Of a DNA stretch of 64,000 nt, positions 17,494 through 25,948 are shown in pieces. Under the pieces are notes generated by a model that saw only the letters and a list, made by a program, of their open reading frames with translations, made no database searches and was not told the DNA's origin. Numbering within the stretch: the stretch's first letter is position 1; each line of letters starts with the position of its first letter. The stretch is from contig OZ245874.1 in NCBI GenBank assembly GCA_965229335.1, positions 2,914,001 through 2,978,000 of the forward strand. The letters run 5' to 3'. The position numbers and the translations under genes are program-made. This DNA comes from JAFKFH01 sp017307375. GTDB taxonomy: Bacteria; Pseudomonadota; Alphaproteobacteria; Ferrovibrionales; Ferrovibrionaceae.

Positions 17494-18837
17494 ATGAGGC
17501 ATGTACGGATCGGTGGCGCGACTGCGGCGATCGTCGCCGGGCTTTCGGCTGGCGCCGCTCACGGCCAGGGAAATCCGAATGCCTTCCCGCCGACCACCAA
17601 CCAGCTGACTGCCGCCGTCGTGCCGGGGGCGTCCTGTACCGGCGCCGGCATGGTGACGATCATCAACCTGTCCTCGGCGGTGATGTACAACAACCCCGCC
17701 GCGCCGGCCTATGGGCTGGTCAACGCCGACAGGCAGACCCAGGTGGTCGGCGGCATCTACAACGACAACAATGCCAGTTCGGTCGGCATGTCGGTGCCGG
17801 ACGGCATCACCTCCGACACCGGCCTGCCCTTGGCCGTGGGGCCCGGCAAGACCAATCCCCTGTTCGGCTATGCCAACATGTTCGGGGTCGCGACGGATCC
17901 GACCGCGGGCATCGATCCGGCCAAGACCCTGCCGATCGCCGCCTATCCGCTGATCACCACGTTCAACAAGGGCACGACGCCGCAGTCGAGCGTGCAGAAC
18001 GCGACGGGGTACGAGCAGTACATGGGCTATTCCCTGGGAACGAATTTGTTCCTGGGCATTCCCTACTGCTCGGTGCGGGCCACCGGCCAGCCGTCCTGGG
18101 TCAATGCCAGCAACACGACGTCCTGTCCGAAGGGGACGACCCAGCAGACGGCTGTCTGGCAGCTCGGGCTGATGAACGTGACGAACCCGCCCAACAATGC
18201 GCAGTACATAACCTATACCCACAATGTCAGCATCTTCACGCGCGTGATGAACGCGATGACGATGGTGGCCGGGATCGTCGCCGGGTTCTTCGATGCCGGC
18301 GTCCAGTTCGGTGCCGACATGATCGGGGCCATCGCCGGCGGGGCCGGCAGCTTTCAGAAGAACACCAACATGTCGGCGCAGACCAGGCCCGCCTATTACG
18401 GCCAAACCTACATGTCGCTCTATTCGAGCTACGCCGCCGACCGCGACGGCAATGCGCTGAACAACCAGGGGAGCAAGGCCGGCGGGCTGTTCACGAACCA
18501 GGCCACCGGTACCGAGATCGGCGGGTCCGGGATCAGCCAGCCGTTCGGGGCGACCCCGCCGCCGAACGCCTTCGCGCTGCGCTTCTCGACGGCGGGCAGC
18601 CGGCTGATCCCCGGCAGCGGCCAGTCGACGACCGTGATGCTGCAGACCATGGCCAACGATGCGCTCGGGATCGCGGATCCGGTGACCGGGAATGCCGCGG
18701 CCAGCATGACGACCTGCCCGGCGGGCTGGCTGATGACGATCTGGGACAGCGTCGATTTCGACTCCTGCGTCACCGCGCAGGATCCCGGGGGCTGCACGCT
18801 GGGCCAGATGAGCTGGCCGGCCAATCCGTTCAACTGA
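17494..18837 (+). CDS. Secreted protein of unknown family (first of a tandem pair)
   Basis: The 447-residue protein starts MRHVRIGGATAAIVAGLSAGAAHGQG, a clear Sec signal with cleavage after AHG or close by. The mature chain is rich in Asn, Thr, Gly and Ala and has six Cys (in ASCTG, PYCSV, TSCPK, TTCPA, DSCVT, GGCTL), so disulfides are likely. One hydrophobic, Ala/Gly-rich stretch lies near 260-285 (MVAGIVAGFF...MIGAIAGGAG) and could touch a membrane. I do not recognise a domain. A TTG at 17473 is in frame, but GGGGAG favours the ATG at 17494 (or the TTG at 17491). The next gene, 26 bp on, has a similar composition. Confidence 0.75.
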   Translation: MRHVRIGGATAAIVAGLSAGAAHGQGNPNAFPPTTNQLTAAVVPGASCTGAGMVTIINLSSAVMYNNPAAPAYGLVNADRQTQVVGGIYNDNNASSVGMSVPDGITSDTGLPLAVGPGKTNPLFGYANMFGVATDPTAGIDPAKTLPIAAYPLITTFNKGTTPQSSVQNATGYEQYMGYSLGTNLFLGIPYCSVRATGQPSWVNASNTTSCPKGTTQQTAVWQLGLMNVTNPPNNAQYITYTHNVSIFTRVMNAMTMVAGIVAGFFDAGVQFGADMIGAIAGGAGSFQKNTNMSAQTRPAYYGQTYMSLYSSYAADRDGNALNNQGSKAGGLFTNQATGTEIGGSGISQPFGATPPPNAFALRFSTAGSRLIPGSGQSTTVMLQTMANDALGIADPVTGNAAASMTTCPAGWLMTIWDSVDFDSCVTAQDPGGCTLGQMSWPANPFN

Positions 18838-18863
18838 TCGGCTTCGTTAGGGAGAACAAGACG

Positions 18864-20051
18864 ATGACGGGTCCGATCAGGATTGCCGCCCTTGCCGCCG
18901 CCCTCATCTGCCCGTGGCTCGTCTCCGGGCCGGCGGACGCGGCGGCGACGTTCAATACCTGCCTGTCGAACTTCTACTATCAGGAGCAGATGCGGTCGGA
19001 TGACCCCGGCAACTGCTACGGCGCGGCAAATGCGACATTCGTGGCGGTCAATATCTTCAATACGACGGCCTATTCGGTCTATTTCACGCTGCAGGGCAAT
19101 CAGACCGATCTGCCGCCGGCGCAGGGCAGTGCGCCGGTCCGCGTCGGCCCGACGTCGCCGTCGCCCCAGGCCAGCGCCCAGAATCTGCAATCGCCCTATT
19201 ACCGCTTCTGCGGGCCGACGCTTGCGCAGTACTACAATGGCTATGAGCAGTTCTGGGGGGCCTGTTCGCTGACCCCGGTCAGCGACGCACCGTACCCGGC
19301 CAACCCCTATGTGCCCTACACCCCGCAGACCGCGGGCTACGTACTGCAGAACGGCATGGTGGTGCCGCCGTTCTCGCAGATCCAGCTGACCTATCTGCCG
19401 GCCGCGTCCACCGGCGGGACCTATACGGGACTGCCGAGCCCGTTCGAGATGATCCAGGATGCGCAGCTGACGCTGGTGATGGCCGGTCCGGGACTGACGA
19501 CGAAGTCGGCGGCGCCGGTTCAGGCATCGGCCGCGATCGGCGTGAGCTTTGGCTCCAACATCCTGCTCGACACGCCGGTCATGATGAGCAACACGATCTT
19601 CAATCCGGTGACCACCACGTCCGGCAATTCGCCTGTGACCACCAGTCAGCAGGTGATCTATTCGGGCGGCGTCGCCTTCTTCAATCTGACCAGCCCGGCG
19701 CCATCCGGCGTCAACCTGGTCGCCAGCCCCTATCTGGGCGGTTCGTCGTCGAGCTATTCGACCTATGGCGGCGGGTTGAACAATGCCGACATCGCGCTTC
19801 TCGACAACCTGGCGCCGAACCAGGGCACCGCGCAACCGGGCAAACCGGCATCGGGCCCGTTCGCGATGGTGCTGCGCGGCACGTTGGGGGCGCCGCCGCT
19901 GGGCGGCGGGCCGCCCGCCTTCAATATCCAGATCGCGATGAACGCCAGCAACGTCATCGGCCTGCACACGCCCAACGCGTCGCAGGTGCAGACATCGATC
20001 TATCCGGCCCTGTGGAACGTGCAGCAGGGGGTTCCTGTAATCGGCAAGTAA
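18864..20051 (+). CDS. Secreted protein of unknown family (second of a tandem pair)
   Basis: The 395-residue protein has a Sec signal (MTGPIRIAALAAALICPWLV...ADA) and a mature chain with four Cys (NTCLS, GNCYG, RFCGP, GACSL), rich in Tyr, Pro, Ser, Thr and Asn. ANATFVAVNIFNTTAYSVYF and QASAAIGVSFGSNILL look like beta strands, so an all-beta secreted or surface fold is plausible. No family is recognised. GGGAGAA precedes the ATG. With the preceding gene it forms a two-gene unit whose products may act together outside the membrane. Confidence 0.75.
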   Translation: MTGPIRIAALAAALICPWLVSGPADAAATFNTCLSNFYYQEQMRSDDPGNCYGAANATFVAVNIFNTTAYSVYFTLQGNQTDLPPAQGSAPVRVGPTSPSPQASAQNLQSPYYRFCGPTLAQYYNGYEQFWGACSLTPVSDAPYPANPYVPYTPQTAGYVLQNGMVVPPFSQIQLTYLPAASTGGTYTGLPSPFEMIQDAQLTLVMAGPGLTTKSAAPVQASAAIGVSFGSNILLDTPVMMSNTIFNPVTTTSGNSPVTTSQQVIYSGGVAFFNLTSPAPSGVNLVASPYLGGSSSSYSTYGGGLNNADIALLDNLAPNQGTAQPGKPASGPFAMVLRGTLGAPPLGGGPPAFNIQIAMNASNVIGLHTPNASQVQTSIYPALWNVQQGVPVIGK

Positions 20052-20144
20052 GGCACGAAACGCCAGGGGTTCACGGCGCATCGCGGTAGCAAAGCATGGG
20101 GGCATTCGCTAGTATCCGGGCGAGACGATGCTGGGGGTGCCGCG

Positions 20145-20648
20145 ATGATCCGCAAGCTGCTTCTGGGCCTGATGCTGGCCTTTGTTCCGGTCGCCATGGC
20201 GGCGGCCCAGGATCTGGCCAAGCCGACGGGCCCGGTCATTCTGGAAATCCGCGGCAATATCAGCCGTACCAACGATGCCGGCGCGGCCAAGTTCGACCTG
20301 GCGATGCTGCAAGCCCTCGGTGCCGAGACGATCGCCACCGCCACGCCGTGGACGGAGGGGCATACAAAGTTCGAAGGCATCGCCGGTGCCAAGCTACTGG
20401 CCGCCGTGGGCGCCAAGGGCACGAAGGTCGTTGCCGCCGCGATCAACGACTACAAGGCCGAGGTGCCGATCGAAGACCTTACCGAAAAGGGTGCCTTCCT
20501 GGCTTTCTCGGCGGACGGCAAGCGGCTGACGGTGCGCGACAAGGGGCCGCTGTGGCTGCTCTATCCGTTCGACGCCAAGCCCGATCTGAAGACGGAAGTC
20601 TACTTCGGCCGCTCGGTCTGGCAGATCAAGTCGCTCGAGATTAAGTGA
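20145..20648 (+). CDS. Small exported SUOX/molybdopterin-binding-like protein without the catalytic Cys
   Basis: The 167-residue protein has a Sec signal ending VAMAAAQ and a domain resembling the short oxidoreductase molybdopterin-binding family: TPWTEGHTKFEGIAGAKLL, AAINDYKAEVPIEDL, and DKGPLWLLYPFDAKPDLK. True sulfite-oxidase-fold enzymes ligate Mo through a Cys that would lie just before the TPW segment; this mature chain has no Cys at all, so it is probably not a Mo enzyme. Its stop overlaps the GTG of the hybrid kinase, suggesting that it acts as a periplasmic partner of that sensor. The fold assignment is from pattern memory only. Confidence 0.6.
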   Translation: MIRKLLLGLMLAFVPVAMAAAQDLAKPTGPVILEIRGNISRTNDAGAAKFDLAMLQALGAETIATATPWTEGHTKFEGIAGAKLLAAVGAKGTKVVAAAINDYKAEVPIEDLTEKGAFLAFSADGKRLTVRDKGPLWLLYPFDAKPDLKTEVYFGRSVWQIKSLEIK

Positions 20649-23600
20649 ACCGCCGCAGCCTGCGCCGCGCCGCCATCGGTCTGCTGGTCGGCGCAGGTCT
20701 CGTCGCCGTCCTGCTGGGGCTTCTGTTCCTGGTGGTGCGCAATCTGCTGGTCGACCAGGTCGGCGACGCCAACGACAATACGCTATGGGGCATCGCCCAG
20801 GTCGAGGTCGACCTGCTGCGGCTCATCGCCGACGCCCAGCTTTTTGCCGCCGGCGACGCGGCGATGCCGCTCGATCAGCTGCGCGAGCGCTCGGATGTCT
20901 TCTACAGCCGGGTCAACAGCGCACAGACCGGTGACCAGGGCCGTTTCCTGGCGCAATTGCCCCAGTACCCGAAGGTGATGGGCGAACTGCGCGACTATCT
21001 CGTCGATGTCGACCGCCTGATCAGCGTCGACAATCCGCCCCCCTGGGCCGGCACGACGATCGCCCGCCGCGGTTTCGCGCTGCTGAGCGGCGTCCATGAC
21101 TTCAGCCTGGCCGCCACCCATTTCGCCAACGAGGCGCGGGCAGCCCAGCGTCGCCACATCCTCGGCCTTGTCGAGATGCTCGCCGCCGGCTTCTTCGTCC
21201 TGCTGGCGTCCGTGATCGCCGGCATCTTCCTCGGCGTCCGCCTCTATCGCCGCGCCATCAGCCAGCGCCTCGCCGACCTCACCGGGTCGATCCCCGGCGC
21301 GGTGTTCCAGCTGCAGGTGCGCGAGGACGGCTCGATGCATCATCTGTTCGCCAGCGGCCGCTTTGCCGAGATCCGGGGATACGACGCCCGCCAGGTGCGC
21401 TTGGCCGATGCCGGCCCGGAGGCCGCCCTGCCACTGGTCGTGCCGCAGGATCGTGCGGCGCTCTACGGCGCGCTGGGCGCGATCCGCAGCGACCTGACGG
21501 CGACCGATCTCGATTTCCGGATCGAGCATCCGGCCCGCGGCCTGCGCTGGCTGAACCTGCGCGCCGCCGGCCGCCGGGACGAGGACGACGGCCTCGTCAT
21601 CAGCGGCGTTTTCGTCGACGTCACCGACAAGAAGCTGCAGGAAGAAGCGCTCGCCCTGGCCAATGCCGAGGCGCAGCGGATTTCCCGGCAACTCGGCGAC
21701 ATCACCGACGCGGTTCCCTCGGCGGTTTTCCAGTTCCACCTGAAGGGCGACGACATCCGCTTCGTCTTCGCTTCTTCACAGTTCCGCACCGTGCGGGGCC
21801 TGGATCCCGATGCGCTGCTGGCCGACGCGACCGACGGCGACGCGGCGACGCGGATGGCCGAGGACGACTGGCCGCGGGTGCGCGATGCGATCCTGGCAGC
21901 CGCCGACGGATCGGGTCCGATCGATATCGAGTTCCGCGACGTCTGGCCCGACCATGTGCGCTGGATCAACATGCGCGCGGTGGCCCGCCGCGACGCGGAC
22001 GACGACGTCGTCGTCACCGGCGTGTTCGTCGACGTCACCGAGAAGAAGGCACAGGCCCAGGCACTCGAAGACGCCAAGCAGCAGGCCGAACTTTCGGCCC
22101 TGTGGCTCGAGGACACCAACCACGAACTCGAAGGCGAGCGGCTGAAGGCCGAAGCCGCGACCCAGGCCAAGTCGTCGTTCCTGGCGATGATGAGCCACGA
22201 GATCCGCACGCCGATGAACGGCGTGATGACCATGGCCGAAATGCTCGACCAGACCGAGCTGACCGAGGATCAGCGGGGCATGACGCGCATCATCCGCTCG
22301 TCTTCGGCCGCGCTGCTGACCATCATCAACGATATTCTCGACTTCTCGAAGATCGAGGCCGGCAAGCTCGATATCGAGGCGATCTCCTACGACCTGGTCG
22401 AGACGATCGAGGGTGTCGGCGAATTGCTCGCCCAGCGTGCCGACGACCGCGGCATCGATTTTGTCATCGACCTCGATCCCGAACTGCCGGCGCGCGTGAT
22501 CGGCGATCCGACACGGGTGCGGCAGGTGCTGCTCAACCTGGCGGGCAACGCCATCAAGTTCACCGAGGTCGGCTCGGTCGTCGTCACCGTCACGACCTTG
22601 CCGGGCGAGCACGGGCCGCGGTTGAATTTCGCGGTGCGCGACACCGGCATCGGCCTGACGCCCGAGCAGCAGGCGCGGTTGTTCAAGCCGTTCCAGCAGG
22701 CCGACAATTCGACCTCGCGCAAGTTCGGCGGGACCGGCCTTGGCCTGACCATCTCGCTGAAGCTGTGCGAGATGATGGGCGGCTCGATCGGCTGCTTCTC
22801 GGAGGCAGGGACAGGATCGACCTTCTGGTTCGAGCTGCCGCTGAATGTCGAGGCCGGGCCGCCGCGCCCCGAACCCGCGATCGGCGATGCCGCACTGGTC
22901 GTCATCGGCGCGGGGACCGAGCGCTGGGCGGCGCTCGGCCACGCCCTGGCGCCGGCCGGCGTCACCCCGACATGGCTTGATGCCGACGACATGCTGGAGG
23001 CCGTGTTGCGCAGCCGCGTCGGCGCCCGGCCCGACAGCATCATCCTGATCTTCTCGGCCGTGACGGCGGCGCCGGAGACGACGTTGGCCGCCCGGCTGGC
23101 CGGCGATCCGGCCTTTGCCCGGGCGCGTTTCATCCTGGCGATGCCGCGCGGGCTCGCCTCGACCATCGGCAATGCGCGGAAGGCCGGGGTGTTCGCCACC
23201 GTGACCCTGCCGGTGCAGCGCGGCGTGCTGTGGCGCACCATCGCCGCGGCGCTGGGCCGCGCGGAACTGGATCAGCGCACGGCTGGTGGCGAGGTGATGT
23301 ATGCACCGCCGCCGGTCGAGGCAGCGCGCGAGGCCGGCGTGCTGATCCTGGTGGCCGAGGATAATGCCACCAACCAGCTGGTGATTTCCCGATTGCTCGA
23401 TCGTCGCGGCTATGCCCATGAAATGGCCTCTGACGGGCGCGAGGCCCTGGGCATGTGGCGCGACGGCCGCTACGGTCTGCTGCTGACCGATTTCCACATG
23501 CCCGAGATGGACGGTTTCGAACTGACGCGGGCGATCCGGGCGGCCGAGGCCGAGGAAGATCCGGCCGGCGAGCGGCGCCTGCCGATCGTCGCGCTGACCG

Positions 23601-24151
23601 CCGATGCCCTGCCGGGCACACGGGCCCTGTGCATCGAGACCGGCATGGACGACTACCTGACTAAGCCGATCGATCAGAAGGCGCTGGTCGAGGTGCTGCG
23701 CCGCTTCCTGCCGGCCGCCGACGGGATGCGCCGGATCGCCGCCGCAACCCCGGTGCCGCCGGCCGCGCCGGCCAAGCCGGACGAACCCGAGATCGATCCC
23801 GAGATCTTCGAGCTGCAGCGGTTCCGTGAAACCTTCGGGGCGCTCGATGCCGAATCCCTCGGTTTCCTGCAGCAGTTCCTGGCCTCGGTGCCGGACACGC
23901 TGGCCAGTCTCGACGCCGCGCTGCAGGCCGGCGATCTGGCCGAGGCCCGCCACGTCGCCCACGCGCTGAAGGGTTCCGCCCGGTCGATCGGGGCGGCACG
24001 GCTGGGCCAGATCGCGGCCGACGTACAGGACATGCTGGATGCCGGCGATGCCGACAGCGCCGAACTGATGGCGAGCGTTCTCGCCCCCACCTACGATGAA
24101 CTGGCCGCTGCGCTGGTACCGCTGACCGCGGGGCCGGCCGGCGCAGCTTGA
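20645..24151 (+). CDS. Membrane hybrid sensor histidine kinase (PAS-like x2, HisKA, HATPase, REC, HPt)
   Basis: The 1168-residue protein has, in order: a first membrane helix (about 10-33), a periplasmic section to about 175, a second helix (176-205), and two tandem PAS/PAC-like units (about 217-330 and 350-465) that are internal repeats, each ending in VFVDVT-(D/E)-KK. HisKA follows with His518 in MSHEIRTPMNG, then HATPase (DTGIGL, FGGTGLGL), a degenerate receiver-like stretch, a full REC domain with Asp949 (LLTDFHMPEMDG), and HPt with His1106 (HALKGSARSIG). All phosphorelay residues are present. It begins at a GTG overlapping the stop of the exported SUOX-like gene. Confidence 0.9.
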   Translation: MNRRSLRRAAIGLLVGAGLVAVLLGLLFLVVRNLLVDQVGDANDNTLWGIAQVEVDLLRLIADAQLFAAGDAAMPLDQLRERSDVFYSRVNSAQTGDQGRFLAQLPQYPKVMGELRDYLVDVDRLISVDNPPPWAGTTIARRGFALLSGVHDFSLAATHFANEARAAQRRHILGLVEMLAAGFFVLLASVIAGIFLGVRLYRRAISQRLADLTGSIPGAVFQLQVREDGSMHHLFASGRFAEIRGYDARQVRLADAGPEAALPLVVPQDRAALYGALGAIRSDLTATDLDFRIEHPARGLRWLNLRAAGRRDEDDGLVISGVFVDVTDKKLQEEALALANAEAQRISRQLGDITDAVPSAVFQFHLKGDDIRFVFASSQFRTVRGLDPDALLADATDGDAATRMAEDDWPRVRDAILAAADGSGPIDIEFRDVWPDHVRWINMRAVARRDADDDVVVTGVFVDVTEKKAQAQALEDAKQQAELSALWLEDTNHELEGERLKAEAATQAKSSFLAMMSHEIRTPMNGVMTMAEMLDQTELTEDQRGMTRIIRSSSAALLTIINDILDFSKIEAGKLDIEAISYDLVETIEGVGELLAQRADDRGIDFVIDLDPELPARVIGDPTRVRQVLLNLAGNAIKFTEVGSVVVTVTTLPGEHGPRLNFAVRDTGIGLTPEQQARLFKPFQQADNSTSRKFGGTGLGLTISLKLCEMMGGSIGCFSEAGTGSTFWFELPLNVEAGPPRPEPAIGDAALVVIGAGTERWAALGHALAPAGVTPTWLDADDMLEAVLRSRVGARPDSIILIFSAVTAAPETTLAARLAGDPAFARARFILAMPRGLASTIGNARKAGVFATVTLPVQRGVLWRTIAAALGRAELDQRTAGGEVMYAPPPVEAAREAGVLILVAEDNATNQLVISRLLDRRGYAHEMASDGREALGMWRDGRYGLLLTDFHMPEMDGFELTRAIRAAEAEEDPAGERRLPIVALTADALPGTRALCIETGMDDYLTKPIDQKALVEVLRRFLPAADGMRRIAAATPVPPAAPAKPDEPEIDPEIFELQRFRETFGALDAESLGFLQQFLASVPDTLASLDAALQAGDLAEARHVAHALKGSARSIGAARLGQIAADVQDMLDAGDADSAELMASVLAPTYDELAAALVPLTAGPAGAA

Positions 24152-24171
24152 AGACCTGAACGAGGATAGCG

Positions 24172-24594
24172 ATGGCTGAGCTCGATTACGGTGCCGTCCG
24201 GGTGCTGGTCGTCGAAGACGAGGAATTCACCCGCAAGATCATCCGCACGCTGCTGCACCAGCTGGGTGTGCGGCATTTCCACGAGGCCGCCGACGGCAAG
24301 GCCGGGCTGTTGGAAGTGCTGCGCGTCCGCCCGCAACTGGTGCTGTGCGACATCCACATGAAGCCGGTCAACGGGCTGCAGTTCCTGAAGTCGCTGCGTG
24401 AAGCCAAGATCCCGGCGATCGCCAGGACCCCGGTGGTGTTCCTGACCTCCGATTCCCAGACGGACACGGTAATGACGGCCAAGGAACATGCCGTCGACGG
24501 CTATCTGGTCAAGCCGGTCTCGCTGGCCCAGCTCAAGCGCAAGATCGACAGCGTCCTGGGACCCAAGCCGATCCTGCCGGCCGATCCGTCGTGA
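24172..24594 (+). CDS. CheY-like single-domain response regulator
   Basis: The 140-residue receiver has the acidic pair in VVEDEEF, the phospho-acceptor Asp60 (VLCDIHMKP), a Thr/Ser switch (FLTSD) and Lys114 (YLVKPVS). There is no output domain. It lies 20 bp after the hybrid kinase, whose HPt domain is its likely phosphodonor. Its stop overlaps the GTG of rlmJ. Confidence 0.9.
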   Translation: MAELDYGAVRVLVVEDEEFTRKIIRTLLHQLGVRHFHEAADGKAGLLEVLRVRPQLVLCDIHMKPVNGLQFLKSLREAKIPAIARTPVVFLTSDSQTDTVMTAKEHAVDGYLVKPVSLAQLKRKIDSVLGPKPILPADPS

Positions 24595-25436
24595 ACTACC
24601 GCCATCTGTTCCATGCCGGCAATTTTGCCGATGTCCTCAAGCACGGTGCCTTGGCCATCCTGATCGAGGCGTTGAAGGCCAAGGACAAGCCGTTCGCGCT
24701 GCTCGATACCCACGCCGGCCGGGGCGGTTACGATCTCATGTCGGACGAGGCGCAGCGTAGCCCGGAATTCCGCGGCGGCATCGCCAGGCTGCTGGCGGCG
24801 GACCCGACCAGACTCGCATCGCTCAAACCCTATCTCGATCTCGTGCGCCGGCTGAACCGGGACGAGCCTGCGCTGCGCCACTATCCCGGCTCGCCGATGA
24901 TCGCCCAGGCGCTGATGCGCGACGGCGACCGGCTGTTGCTGGTCGAGAAGCATCCGGAGGAAGCCGCCGCCCTGCGGCGGGCGATGGGCCGCGATCCCCG
25001 CGTCCATCTGCACGAGGGGGACGGTTACGAGCGCATCGAGGCGCTGCTGCCGCCGCCCGAGCGTCGCGGCCTGGTGCTGATCGACCCGCCGTTCGAGATC
25101 CGCGACGAGTTCGACCATTTCGCCCGGGCGCTGGTCCGCAGCCACCGCCGGTTCCCCGCCGGCATCTTCGTCGGCTGGTATCCGATCAAGGCGCCGCAGT
25201 CGATTGCCGCCTTCCACCGCGCCCTGAAGGAGGCGGGGCTGCGCCGTCTCGTGGCGCTCGAGGTCATGATCCAGGCCGCGCGCGATCCGGCGCGTCTGAA
25301 CGGCAATGGCCTCGTCATCGTCAATCCGCCCTTCGCCGCCCGCCCGGCGCTGGAAGCCTTGCCGCGGTTGCTGGCGCCGATCCTGGGCGTCGGGCCGGGT
25401 GCGGTCGGCACGTTCAGCGAGCTGGTCGGCGAATAG
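24591..25436 (+). CDS. rlmJ: 23S rRNA (adenine(2030)-N6)-methyltransferase RlmJ
   Basis: The 281-residue protein starts MNYRHLFHAGNFADVLKHG, the signature N-terminus of RlmJ, and has THAGRGGYDL for SAM binding and the N6-adenine catalytic motif DPPFE in GLVLIDPPFEIRDEF. FVGWYPIK is also conserved. The enzyme modifies A2030 of 23S rRNA. It starts with GTG inside the stop of the receiver gene, so a housekeeping gene is translationally coupled to the signalling genes. Confidence 0.93.
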   Translation: MNYRHLFHAGNFADVLKHGALAILIEALKAKDKPFALLDTHAGRGGYDLMSDEAQRSPEFRGGIARLLAADPTRLASLKPYLDLVRRLNRDEPALRHYPGSPMIAQALMRDGDRLLLVEKHPEEAAALRRAMGRDPRVHLHEGDGYERIEALLPPPERRGLVLIDPPFEIRDEFDHFARALVRSHRRFPAGIFVGWYPIKAPQSIAAFHRALKEAGLRRLVALEVMIQAARDPARLNGNGLVIVNPPFAARPALEALPRLLAPILGVGPGAVGTFSELVGE

Positions 25437-25442
25437 ATCGGT

Positions 25443-25844
25443 TCAATGCACGCGACGCGGGCTGTCGCCGCGCGGTTCGGGCATCTGCGCCACCGGTCCC
25501 GCCTGGTGGTGCACCAGCCGCCAGCGACCGCCTTCCCGCCGGAAGATGTTCGTCGCGGCCATGACCGAGTCCCCGATGCGCTCGTAGCACAGGACGTAGC
25601 CGCACTCGCCATGGGCAAAGGCCATCGCCCCGGCGATGGCGACCGCGATCGCCGACTGGCCCTCGAAGATCCGTCGCCAGCTTTCGGCGATTTCGTCCCG
25701 GTCGGTCAGTGGCGGCCAACCAGGATGGGTGCAACTGGCCAGCGGGCCGGCCGTCCAGACATCGAGCATGGCGGCCATGTCCGCCCTGGCAAAGGCGCGA
25801 TAGAAAGTTTCGTTCGCGGCGAGTAGAGCGGCACGGTCGGGCAT
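25443..25844 (-). CDS. SnoaL/NTF2-like small protein
   Basis: The 133-residue protein has the NTF2-like layout: a helical start (LLAANETFYRAFARADMAAM), SCTHPGWPPLTDRDEIAESW, and strands ending GRWRLVHHQAGP. The family includes ketosteroid-isomerase-like enzymes and many proteins of unknown role. It is convergent with rlmJ with a 6-bp gap. No substrate can be named. Confidence 0.75.
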   Translation of the reverse strand: MPDRAALLAANETFYRAFARADMAAMLDVWTAGPLASCTHPGWPPLTDRDEIAESWRRIFEGQSAIAVAIAGAMAFAHGECGYVLCYERIGDSVMAATNIFRREGGRWRLVHHQAGPVAQMPEPRGDSPRRVH

Positions 25845-25948
25845 GGGCCAAGCTTAGTCGCAAATGACGGATGGCGGAACCCGCAGTCTCTTGGGCATCG
25901 GTGCAATTCCCGTTGCGCGGGCAGGGCGGGTTAAGCCATGCTTCGCCG

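Noticed and set aside
21776..23962. 728-codon open frame on the minus strand
   Set aside because: Antisense to the hybrid kinase, whose phosphorelay residues are intact.
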